A DNA stretch of 64,000 nucleotides from Streptomyces sp. HmicA12 (GTDB lineage Bacteria; Actinomycetota; Actinomycetes; Streptomycetales; Streptomycetaceae): positions 82,355 to 146,354 of the forward strand of contig NZ_KB891812.1 of the NCBI RefSeq assembly GCF_000373565.1, written 5' to 3'. A program made the translations under genes and the position numbers. Each line of letters starts with the position of its first letter. Position 1 is the stretch's first letter. Below are positions 15,850 to 23,397 of the stretch, one piece after another. The notes under the pieces are model-generated. The model was not told where the DNA came from, searched no databases, and worked only from the letters and a program-made list of their open reading frames with translations.

Positions 15850-16368
15850 TCAGGTGCTCTCGTTGCGCTCGGTGCTCTCCAAAGCGTTCTTGAGGTTCTG
15901 CAGCGTCCGCTCGATGTTCCGGGTCTGGAAGTCGGCGAACGTCTGGCCCGGGGTGACGATCCGGTCGAAGACCTGCGCGGCGAGGGCGGGCCAGGCACGC
16001 CGGTCGTCGGTCCAGGTCTCCGTCACTCGTGTGCCGTTGCCCGTCGGCTCGAAGCGGTACTCCCACGTGGCGATCGGACCTCGCAGGCGAGGTCGGCGCA
16101 CACCGATCCTGTGCACTCGGAACGCAAAGCGGCGACCGGGATCGGCTGCGGTGACGGTACACAGGGTGACCCACCGGAACCGTCCCCGCTTGTTGCGCCC
16201 GACGAAAGTGGTCCCCCGTTCCGCAGGTCCCACCGGAACATCACCCATCGTGCCGCGGTTCTCCGGACTCCAACGCCCCATGTCTTCAGGCCGACTCACC
16301 GCCGCATAGACGACCTGCGGCGACTCCTCGACCTCGATGCTCCTGCTGACCGTGAATACCCGGCTCAC
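15850..16368 (-). CDS. SRPBCC (polyketide cyclase/START-like) family protein
   Basis: 172 aa. It opens VFTVSRSIEVEESPQVVYAA, followed by the helix-and-strand run SRPEDMGRWSPE and a C-terminal long helix after VTETWTDDRRAW. This is the helix-grip fold used to bind hydrophobic ligands. GTG 16366-16368 is chosen because GGAGG lies 7 bases upstream. Members act as lipid or polyketide binders or cyclases; nothing nearby defines the ligand. Confidence 0.85.
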   Translation of the reverse strand: MSRVFTVSRSIEVEESPQVVYAAVSRPEDMGRWSPENRGTMGDVPVGPAERGTTFVGRNKRGRFRWVTLCTVTAADPGRRFAFRVHRIGVRRPRLRGPIATWEYRFEPTGNGTRVTETWTDDRRAWPALAAQVFDRIVTPGQTFADFQTRNIERTLQNLKNALESTERNEST

Positions 16369-16521
16369 CGACGGTTCCTCCCGCGACGGAAACACGTAGC
16401 TACTGACGAGTAGAGAGCATGGCATGCACAGACATTCGCCTGGTACCCGGTGTGGTGCAGCGACAGGTCGACCCGATGCGGTCGGGGCAGGTCTACCGCC
16501 TGCAGCGGTGCAGGTGACCGT

Positions 16522-17100
16522 CTAGTCGTCGGCACCCGGAGGGCCGTCCAGGACGGTCGGGACGTACTCCAGGAGCTGGAGCCGCCCGTCGAACGTACGG
16601 CTCTCAACCAACGCGAGGGTGACGTCCGGATACTCGTCGAAGATCCGCTCCTTCCCCGTGGCACCGGTGATGACGGGAAACACGACGATACGGAAACGGT
16701 CGACGAGGCCCGCTGCGAGCAGCGACCGGCACAGGGTGAGGCTGCCAAGGGTCCGCAGGGGTCGCGCGGAGTTCTTCTTCAGGTCACGGACGGCCTCGAC
16801 TGCGTCACCGCTGACCAGTTCCGTGTTGTCCCAGGAAAGGGGCGCCTGCAGAGTCGACGAGAAGACCATTTTGGGCATCGCCGCCAGGACAGCGAAACCT
16901 GGGTCGTCGGCCGCCTGTGCGGCGAACCCGGACATCAACCGGTAGGTCGTGGCACCCATCAGGCCGGCATGCTGCTTCTCCGCGTCGCTGTCGAGCCAGG
17001 CAAGGTATTCCGGCCCTTCCATGCCCCAGAAGCCGGGCCAGCCTTCCGCGGAGGCGTATCCGTCGAGCGAGATGATGAAGTCGACCATGAGATCTGCCAT
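16522..17100 (-). CDS. Dihydrofolate reductase-like (RibD C-terminal domain) family protein
   Basis: 192 aa. It opens with the family's strand MVDFIISLDGYAS, has the cofactor-binding-like GATTYRLM and LRTLGSLTLCRSLLAAGLVD, and ends in LVESRTFDGRLQLLEY. These stand-alone RibD-C proteins bind NADPH in the DHFR fold; most have no proven substrate. ATG 17098-17100 has GAAGGGA at proper spacing. It is about 150 bp upstream of the SRPBCC gene on the same strand. Confidence 0.87.
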   Translation of the reverse strand: MADLMVDFIISLDGYASAEGWPGFWGMEGPEYLAWLDSDAEKQHAGLMGATTYRLMSGFAAQAADDPGFAVLAAMPKMVFSSTLQAPLSWDNTELVSGDAVEAVRDLKKNSARPLRTLGSLTLCRSLLAAGLVDRFRIVVFPVITGATGKERIFDEYPDVTLALVESRTFDGRLQLLEYVPTVLDGPPGADD

Positions 17101-17290
17101 CGAACTGTCCCTTCAGTCGTAGTCTCCTCTACCGGATACGACCGGCCCCCGGCCGCAAACTCATCGCCGGCATCCTGGAGACCATCCGCGTCCGCGTCGG
17201 CTCCGCCGCAACCACGGCGGGCACGCATCAGCGGACAACCGGCCATCGCTGCGGGCCGCAGACTGCGCTCGGCGCTCGATTCGAGACCGG

Positions 17291-17330
17291 GTGCTGGTCG
17301 CAGCCGTGAACGAGTGGCTGCGACCAGCAC
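17291..17330 (-). terminator. Strong terminator hairpin after the VOC gene
   Basis: A perfect 15-bp stem, GTGCTGGTCGCAGCC (17291-17305) with GGCTGCGACCAGCAC (17316-17330) and a 10-nt loop, begins 15 bases beyond the stop of the VOC gene. Confidence 0.85.
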
Positions 17331-17344
17331 CGTCGCGACGCCCC

Positions 17345-17800
17345 TCAGACGATGTCGAATTCGTTGCCCTCGGGGTCCTGCATGGCGGCGGCGTAGAACC
17401 CCATGTCCGGCTCATCCTTGATCCGCAGCACGGTGGCGCCGGCTTTGACCAGGCGTTCCACCGCAGCATTGACCCGCTGCGTACGGACGTCCAGGGGGAC
17501 GTCACGGCCCCCACCGACCTTCAGGTCGAAGTGCCACCGGTTCTTGGCGGTCTTCGGCTCCGGAACCTGCTGGAACCACACTCTCGGTCCGCGCTCCGCA
17601 GGATCGACGATCGACTCGGGAATGTCTCCGGCACCGGCCGGCAACTCTTCCTCGGGCACCCCGATCGACGCCCAGTACGCACGCCACGTGGCGTGCCCGT
17701 CCGGCGGAGGCTCCGGCACGTAGCTCAGGGCCTCGGCCCAGAAGGCCACCATTCTTTGCGGATCGGAGCAGTCGATCGTCAGCTGCACTGTCATCTCCAT
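17345..17800 (-). CDS. VOC (glyoxalase/bleomycin-resistance fold) family protein
   Basis: 151 aa. It shows VQLTIDCSDPQRMVAFWAEA at the start of the first beta-alpha-beta-beta-beta module, and VLRIKDEPDMGFYAAAMQDP with EGNEFDIV at the end of the second, the typical metal-site Glu position. This subfamily (Glyoxalase_6-like) is abundant in Streptomyces and mostly uncharacterised. It lies 34 bp downstream of the beta-lactamase-like gene on the same strand, likely one transcript ending at the hairpin below it. Confidence 0.88.
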   Translation of the reverse strand: MEMTVQLTIDCSDPQRMVAFWAEALSYVPEPPPDGHATWRAYWASIGVPEEELPAGAGDIPESIVDPAERGPRVWFQQVPEPKTAKNRWHFDLKVGGGRDVPLDVRTQRVNAAVERLVKAGATVLRIKDEPDMGFYAAAMQDPEGNEFDIV

Positions 17801-17834
17801 GCTCGGAGCATCCCAGGCAGGTCTGACATGCCAG

Positions 17835-19262
17835 CTACGCGACGTCGGGCCGTGTCATGAGTGGTGACCGCACATGCAACTCCAGGCTGGGGCCGGTCAG
17901 GGGCACGGTGCTCCAAGTCGCCACCGCGGTACCCGCCTCCGCGTCGACGACCAGCCGAACCCGGTGCGGGGTCGTGATGACGTAGAGATCGGCGACGAAC
18001 GTGCTGCCCTGCCAGGCTCCGGCAGCGACGACAGGCCGGCCGAGCGGGGAGCTTTCCCTCCAGTCGCCGTGGCCGATCTCGACGTCGAGGAGCGACCCGA
18101 AGCGGACGAGCCATCCGCCGTCGACGGGATCGACGACCACCGTCGTCCCGTCGGGCAGAGCAGAACCCTCGGCGGACGCGTCGAGCTTCGCCTCCACCGC
18201 CCCCTCCGGGCCGGCCGAACCCTGCACCGGCGCCAGTGAAAGCCGCTGCAACCGGTCGGCGAGGACCTCGTCGTCCCGGGCGCATCCCGTCTCGTCCAGG
18301 CCGGGCAGCAGGCACTCCCACAGAGCGTCGAACACCTCCTGAGACTCGCCTTGGGCGGTCACGGCCACCACCAGATCGTGCGACGGAACCACCACGCACT
18401 GCTGCCCGAAGGAGCCATGACCGTGGTAGCCGTGCCGCGACATCCAGAACTGGTAGCCATAGCCGCAGGAGAAATCGGCGTCGTTCGTGCCGTCCTTGAA
18501 CGGTACGCAATCGACCTGCCGACCGGTGGCCAACTCCACCCACTCACGCGGGACGAGCCGCCGCTCGCCCCACATGCCTCCGCGCAGCAGCAGTTCGCCG
18601 AAGGCGGCGACGGCCTCGGTCGTGAGGTGCAGACCGTGGAACCCGAAGGCGGCACCGCCGGCCACCCGGTCCCACTCGGCATGGTCGATGCCCATCGGCT
18701 TGAAGAGGCGCTCGTCGAGGAACTCCGGGAGCCCGCGACCCGTGACCCGTTCCACCATCCGGGCCAGGACGAAGGTCGTCGAGTTGTCGTACGTGTGCCG
18801 CGTCCCCTCCACCGTGGCGAACGGCAGACCCAGGAAGCCCTTCACCAGGTCGCCGGGCTCCCGCTCCCAGGCCTCGGCAAGGCTGTCCGAGTGGTGGCCG
18901 ACTGTCATGGAGAGCAGGTGGTGAACGGTGACACGGCTCCCCTGCTCCGAGATGTCGGCCGGGACGTGGTCGGGCAACACGTCCACCACCCGATCGTCCA
19001 GTGAGAGCAGCCCGTCGGCGATCGCGAACCCCACGGCGACCGAGGTGAACGACTTGGTCAGCGAGTAGAGAAGGTGCGGGCGTTCGGCCGAGTACGGCGC
19101 CCACCAGCCTTCGGCGACGACGTGACCGTGGCGTACGACCATGAGGGAGTGACACTCCACGGATCGCGCTTCGAGCCGATCCAGCAGAGCGGCGATCGCA
19201 CGGGACGACACCCCCGAGGCGGCCGGTGTCGAGCGCGGCAGCAGGGCACGCCGAGAAGCCAT
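17835..19262 (-). CDS. Serine beta-lactamase/esterase family protein (class C-like, cytoplasmic)
   Basis: 475 aa. It has the SxxK motif (SLTKSF) and the YxN motif (YDNS); the third KTG-like motif is replaced by the GYHGHGSFGQ region. There is no signal peptide. The C-terminal 130 residues form an extra beta-rich domain. Such proteins are usually esterases or D-amino-acid amidase-like hydrolases rather than resistance enzymes. It is followed closely by the VOC gene. The start ATG is the only good one. Confidence 0.88.
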   Translation of the reverse strand: MASRRALLPRSTPAASGVSSRAIAALLDRLEARSVECHSLMVVRHGHVVAEGWWAPYSAERPHLLYSLTKSFTSVAVGFAIADGLLSLDDRVVDVLPDHVPADISEQGSRVTVHHLLSMTVGHHSDSLAEAWEREPGDLVKGFLGLPFATVEGTRHTYDNSTTFVLARMVERVTGRGLPEFLDERLFKPMGIDHAEWDRVAGGAAFGFHGLHLTTEAVAAFGELLLRGGMWGERRLVPREWVELATGRQVDCVPFKDGTNDADFSCGYGYQFWMSRHGYHGHGSFGQQCVVVPSHDLVVAVTAQGESQEVFDALWECLLPGLDETGCARDDEVLADRLQRLSLAPVQGSAGPEGAVEAKLDASAEGSALPDGTTVVVDPVDGGWLVRFGSLLDVEIGHGDWRESSPLGRPVVAAGAWQGSTFVADLYVITTPHRVRLVVDAEAGTAVATWSTVPLTGPSLELHVRSPLMTRPDVA

Positions 19263-19463
19263 CCTGGCACCCTATCCGAACGCCTTTCCGAGCCCCAGCA
19301 ATTGACTGACTCCGGTGCGAACTGAGTTGACCTTGTGAGCTCGCGGCCGGTGATCCGGGTCAGCAGGCCGTGCCGCTGCCGCCCGTTTCCCGGGGTTGCC
19401 GTGGGCGACCTACCAGCAGCTCGCACCCGGGCACAGCTCTACGGCACCGCCCGACAAAGTCGG

Positions 19464-20930
19464 CTAGTCGGCGCAGTCGAAGGTCAGGTCTGCGGATACC
19501 GCGTTGTCGATGGCGCGGACGAGTTGCTGCCCGCCTCGGTACCAGGACGGGGAGATGCCTATGGTGCAGCCGCAGATGCCGATCAGGGCGCGGTCGGAGC
19601 CGTGTCGTTCGAGGGCGAGGACGTCGTCGAAGCGGAGTTCGTGGTGCGCGCCTGGGCGGCACGACACCAGGGACTCGTCCGTGAGAACGGCCCACTGGGT
19701 CCTCGCCGAGCGCCGTACGGCACGTTTGAGGGGCGGCTCGCGGAACGTCCGTCCCCATGGGGCGCTTTCGTCCCAGGTCCAGCACGAGGTGCACCACAGT
19801 CGGCGGCCGTCCGGAGCGGCGAAGTCGAGGAGCAGGCCCGGTGGGACTACGAGTTGGGCGCCCTGCAGTGCCTGACGCCAGGCGGCACGGACGTGGGCGG
19901 GGGTGACAGCTTCCGGCGCCGGGCGGGGCCCGTCGGGTTCGCTGTTGAGGGCGTTGCGGGGATGGGGAGTGTCGAACAGGACTGCTCGGGCTGCCGCGTC
20001 GAAAGTGGCGAGCGTCGGCTGTGCGCTCTCGCGCGTCGGGGCGCCGTGGTGGGCCACTTCGGCCGACGTGGGCTCCTTGTCCGCGAGAAAGAGGGCCTGG
20101 GACCACAGGGTGGCGGCCACGTTGTGGGCGTCGGCCGCCGAGGCAGGAGCGAGAAGGAGGCGGACGAGTGTCGCGGAGTCGTGCACCGTGGTGACGGACT
20201 CTGTCTCGGCCGGGCCCGACTGCCCGGCGGGCAGGGCCGCGGCCACCCGGGCGCGAAGGATGCGGTGGGCCGCGGAAGCGGCCGCGGACTGGGCCGGCAT
20301 CTCGACGGACAGGGCCACCCCGTTGATGTTCCGATGAGTCCACGAGGCACGAGAATGGCGGGCCTGTGGCGCAGTCCGGTGCGGAGTCGGGCCCTGGGGC
20401 AGGGGAAGCCGCAGGCCCGCCGGCTCAGGCCCGATCCAGGTCAGGACCGCGTTGGTCCGCGTGAACCAGGTCGCTGCGTGCCTGAGCACCGACTCTGCGG
20501 CCGGCGGACGCAGCAAGACGTCCACATGACCCGGCAGACCTTCGGCCTGTGATCCGTATCGTGCGTTGAGCGCTGCGGCGACGCGCGGGTCGAAGGTGCC
20601 TGCGCCACCGAAATCCGGCTCGTCCGTTGCCTCGCCGAACCGGTCGACCGGCAGGCCGGACAGCGCCAGGCAGAGGTTCTTCAAGCAGGCGCCCACGTCT
20701 TCAAGGCTGCCTGAGACGGAGAACCTGGTCTCGTCCAGACCGGCGGATATGTCGGGCGCGACCTGGCCCGTCGGGCAGCCGATCGTCGCCAGCGCGGCGA
20801 CCGCGCGGCCGACACCGAGCGTGGAGTACGTCTCGTCGCGGGCGCCGACACCGAAGCGCAGACAGGCGCGGACAGGCCCGGGCGCGGGAATCCGAAGCGT
20901 GGGAACCCCGTCGACGTAACTGCTGATCAT
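19464..20930 (-). CDS. M16 (insulinase)-like protein lacking the zinc motif
   Basis: 488 aa. The N-terminus (CLRFGVGARDETYSTLGVGR, then AVAAL) matches the start of M16 peptidases. At the place where HxxEH is expected it reads GVGRAVAALAT, so the zinc site is absent. The second-half start (ALSVEMPAQSAAASAAHRIL) repeats the M16 layout. The middle and C-terminal parts are Ala/Pro-rich and weakly conserved. It may be an inactive partner subunit, as in bacterial M16B pairs and mitochondrial core proteins, but no active M16 gene is next to it. Family assignment is by eye. Confidence 0.55.
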   Translation of the reverse strand: MISSYVDGVPTLRIPAPGPVRACLRFGVGARDETYSTLGVGRAVAALATIGCPTGQVAPDISAGLDETRFSVSGSLEDVGACLKNLCLALSGLPVDRFGEATDEPDFGGAGTFDPRVAAALNARYGSQAEGLPGHVDVLLRPPAAESVLRHAATWFTRTNAVLTWIGPEPAGLRLPLPQGPTPHRTAPQARHSRASWTHRNINGVALSVEMPAQSAAASAAHRILRARVAAALPAGQSGPAETESVTTVHDSATLVRLLLAPASAADAHNVAATLWSQALFLADKEPTSAEVAHHGAPTRESAQPTLATFDAAARAVLFDTPHPRNALNSEPDGPRPAPEAVTPAHVRAAWRQALQGAQLVVPPGLLLDFAAPDGRRLWCTSCWTWDESAPWGRTFREPPLKRAVRRSARTQWAVLTDESLVSCRPGAHHELRFDDVLALERHGSDRALIGICGCTIGISPSWYRGGQQLVRAIDNAVSADLTFDCAD

Positions 20931-21173
20931 GGGCGCACTCTACTGAGGGGCTCGACCGCTGGTTCGGCATCGGGCCCCGGGCAGGTTTCCGCTGGACATG
21001 CGGGCCGCGGGCCAGTTCCAAGGCATGAGCACGATGGGTCCAGCGGCTTCGCCGTTCGCCCCGGGCGGTGATGAGCACCGACCCGGGACGCCGCGCCGCC
21101 CACCCCCGCCACTTCGCCGTGGTGGGGCGGCCGTCGGGGCGGGCACGCGGTCCAGCGGACGAACGTCGCCGTG

Positions 21174-21596
21174 CTAGCGAATGGCGATCTGGACGGTGTT
21201 GGACACAGCGCCGCCACCGACGATGCGGATCTTGTTGTTGCCCTTGATGCCGAGCTTGACCCGCAGGTTGTAGGTATGGCTGCGCGTGGTGTTCATGTGG
21301 ATGGGCAGGCTGACCCAGCCCTTCCTCTGCAGTTGCTGCAGAGTCACCCGGGTGCCGGCCTTGAGGCGGGTCGAAGCACCGTAGACGCGGAACTCCTGCC
21401 ATGCCCTGGCGGACTTGGCCGTGGCCTTTGCCGACAGCGTGGGGCGCGGCGCGGTCTGCGCCGCGGGCGCGAGGGCTGAAGCCGTGGCGGCAGCGGCGGA
21501 GTTGGGCGCGGCCGCGGCCGACGTGGTGGCCAGCGGCGCGACGCAGAGCAGCAGTCCGGTGCCCACACCGGCGGCGCGGGTCAGAAGAGGATGCAC
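21174..21596 (-). CDS. Secreted protein of unknown function
   Basis: About 140 aa from GTG 21594-21596 (GAAAGG upstream). A signal peptide (about residues 1-30, GLLLCVAPLATTSAAAA) and an Ala/Pro-rich linker are followed by an 80-residue domain with alternating strands (WVSLPIHMNTTRSHTYNLRV, KIRIVGGGAVSNTVQIAIR). The end resembles small beta-sandwich repeats found in secreted Streptomyces proteins. No enzyme motif is seen. It follows the sortase gene on the same strand by about 150 bp. Confidence 0.65.
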   Translation of the reverse strand: MHPLLTRAAGVGTGLLLCVAPLATTSAAAAPNSAAAATASALAPAAQTAPRPTLSAKATAKSARAWQEFRVYGASTRLKAGTRVTLQQLQRKGWVSLPIHMNTTRSHTYNLRVKLGIKGNNKIRIVGGGAVSNTVQIAIR

Positions 21597-21609
21597 AGAG
21601 AGCCTTTCG

Positions 21610-21634
21610 TCAATCCAGTCGACAGTTGGATTGA
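21610..21634 (-). promoter_or_regulatory. Inverted repeat in the leader of the secreted-protein gene
   Basis: TCAATCCA (21610-21617) and TGGATTGA (21627-21634) form an 8-bp inverted repeat with a 9-nt centre, 14-38 bases upstream of the start codon. The -10-like TATATT lies just above it on the same strand (about 21639-21644). It could be an operator at the transcription start or a leader hairpin. Confidence 0.4.
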
Positions 21635-21752
21635 CGCAATATAGGACAAATAGGCTCACTGGTCGGTGTGGACATGCCCGGCAGGTCGGTGATCATCCAC
21701 GTCAAGTGCTCCACGGCCGCTGACAACATCCGCGGCAGCGCACGGCAGACCG

Positions 21753-22472
21753 TCAGCCCTGCGTCAGGTGAGCGGTGACGACCACGTTGCCCTGGTAGCG
21801 CTGGAGCTGCTTGTCGAAGCCGCCGCCGCAGGTGATCAACCGAAGCTCGGGACGGCCGGTGTCGCCATACACCTTGTCGTCGGGGAAGTTGTCGGCGTCG
21901 TAGACGTCGATGGTGTCGATGGTGAAGTGCGCGGTCCGCTGATCGGCGCGGGCGACGTCGATCGTCATGCCCGGTTTGAGGGCGCCGAGGTTGTAGAAGA
22001 CGGCGGGCCCGCTGGGGATGTCGACGTGGCCGGCGATGATGGCCGTGCCCTTCGCACCTGGGGTCGGCCCGCCGGCCCACCATCCGGCCAGGTTCCGGTC
22101 GTTCTCGGGCGGGGCGGCAAGCCGCCCGTCGTCCTGAAGCGCGAGATCCATGAGCGGGCCATCCACGTGGATGGCCGGCACGGACACGCTCAACGGCCGA
22201 GAGGCCGGGAGCGGGTCAGCCGGGGGTTCACTGCGTGCGCCCTGCTCGACGGTGCCGTTCGCGTGCGGACCGGCGGGCTGGGGCGGCCCGTCGGGCGCGC
22301 GGCCGACGGCCGTGAAGGCCAGGACCGCGATCGCCGAGAGGAGCAGACACAGTTCCCAGGGGAACCGCCACCTGACCGGAGGGCGCCCCGTACTCGCCGG
22401 TCCGCCGGCGGTCCGCCCTCCGCGTTCCTGCCGCCCCGGGGCGGGACTGTCCTCGCTGCCCCAACGGTGCAT
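21753..22472 (-). CDS. Class F sortase
   Basis: 239 aa. One N-terminal membrane segment (about residues 38-56) precedes the sortase barrel. The catalytic His is in AIIAGHVDIPSG, the catalytic Cys in LRLITCGGGFD, with the Arg in the following RYQGNVVV. Class F sortases of Actinobacteria are membrane-bound transpeptidases that attach surface proteins to peptidoglycan; their signal is poorly defined. The surface-protein gene upstream (22583-23035) is the likely partner. A second copy of this cassette lies at 36.4-37.8 kb. Confidence 0.93.
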   Translation of the reverse strand: MHRWGSEDSPAPGRQERGGRTAGGPASTGRPPVRWRFPWELCLLLSAIAVLAFTAVGRAPDGPPQPAGPHANGTVEQGARSEPPADPLPASRPLSVSVPAIHVDGPLMDLALQDDGRLAAPPENDRNLAGWWAGGPTPGAKGTAIIAGHVDIPSGPAVFYNLGALKPGMTIDVARADQRTAHFTIDTIDVYDADNFPDDKVYGDTGRPELRLITCGGGFDKQLQRYQGNVVVTAHLTQG

Positions 22473-22524
22473 GTGTTGACCTCAGTTCATCCCGCTCGCC
22501 GCAACCGACCTGTGCTCGAACCTG

Positions 22525-22572
22525 CCGTACGCCGCCCTGCCGGACTGTTCTCCTCGGCAGGGCGGCGTACGG
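22525..22572 (-). terminator. Terminator hairpin between surface protein and sortase genes
   Basis: A perfect 17-bp stem, CCGTACGCCGCCCTGCC (22525-22541) with GGCAGGGCGGCGTACGG (22556-22572), starts 10 bases after the surface-protein stop. It should lower read-through from the surface protein into the sortase gene, giving more substrate than enzyme. Confidence 0.8.
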
Positions 22573-22582
22573 GATCGGGGCG

Positions 22583-23035
22583 TCAGTGCTGACGGTTGTG
22601 CAGCGCGCGACGACGCAGGGCGAACCCGGCGGCGGCCGCGACGGCGAGGCCGCCCGCGACAGCGAGTGCCGGGACGTTGGCGGGGTCAGTGCTGGTGGAG
22701 CCACTGCCGGTGTGCATGGCACCGGAGGGCTTCCGGGACGCCGGCGCTGTCGGGTTCATCACCGTGTCGCCACAGATGCGCTGGGCCTCGGAGGCGGCGG
22801 CGTTGGCCTTCTGTTCGAGCTGGTCGACGTTGTCCTGCTCGGCCTGGCCCGGGTGCCCGCCGGCGTCGATTTCCTTCTGGTAGTCGGAGAGGGCCGCCTT
22901 GTAGGCGGACTCCGCTTCCAACGCCGCCGCGGTGGCCGGGTCGCACTGGGTGTCGGACGCAGAAGCCATCGGCGCCGCGAACAGGATCGCGGTGCTGGCC
23001 AGAACCGTGCCGGTGGCTATCTTCAGCGAACGCAT
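22583..23035 (-). CDS. Small surface protein with C-terminal membrane anchor (likely sortase-associated)
   Basis: 150 aa. A signal peptide ends ASA (about residue 27). A helical Ala/Glu-rich segment (ATAAALEAESAYKAALSDYQ) with two Cys, a Ser/Thr-rich linker, a C-terminal hydrophobic helix and the positive tail RRR follow. This is the architecture of a cell-wall-sorted protein, but no LPxTG or LAxTG stands before the helix (sequence there: STDPANVPALA). ATG 23033-23035 has GGAGG 9 bases upstream. The context with the class F sortase suggests that it is the substrate. Confidence 0.75.
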   Translation of the reverse strand: MRSLKIATGTVLASTAILFAAPMASASDTQCDPATAAALEAESAYKAALSDYQKEIDAGGHPGQAEQDNVDQLEQKANAAASEAQRICGDTVMNPTAPASRKPSGAMHTGSGSTSTDPANVPALAVAGGLAVAAAAGFALRRRALHNRQH

Positions 23036-23397
23036 CAGGGCTTCCTCCAAGAAGCGGAGCGGCTACGGCACAGGGGGCGCCGTCAGAAGAACCGCCGTTG
23101 CCCCTGACACAAACCCGAACGGTCCCCCCGCGCAGGGCCGGATACGCCGCCTCTCCGACACCTCGCCACGCTGGTCGCCAAAAGTGCGCAGCTCACAGCC
23201 ACACGTGTGGCGCGGTTGGGTGAAGCGGACGCGACTGCGCCGAACGGGCTCACCGCCGCTCTCCCCCATGCGCGAAGAAGGCAGCAGTCCGCCCAGGGCC
23301 TGCCCTCGTCGTCCACCCGTCCGCCGGCTCGCGAACCCCCTGCCTCACCCCACCCTTGACGCATTTTGCATAATGCAAAAGTAAGGAAGGGGAAATA
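23036..23397. other. Divergent intergenic region, surface protein / chloride transporter
   Basis: The region holds both promoters. No small gene is supported. Its clearest element is the palindrome at 23364-23380, listed separately. Confidence 0.5.
23356..23380 (+). promoter_or_regulatory. Promoter/operator of the ClC gene: perfect palindrome TTTTGCATAATGCAAAA
   Basis: The palindrome at 23364-23380 has 8-bp perfect arms around one base and is strikingly AT-rich for this genome. The -35-like TTGACG (23356-23361) abuts it, so a bound dimer would block or modulate the promoter just upstream of the GTG at 23398. The MarR gene on the far side of the transporter is one candidate binder. I do not find the same palindrome in front of that MarR gene. 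Confidence 0.55.

Noticed and set aside
17835..19262. Beta-lactam resistance gene
   Set aside because: SxxK and YxN are present, but there is no signal peptide, the third motif is not standard and an extra C-terminal domain is present, so a general esterase/hydrolase is more likely.
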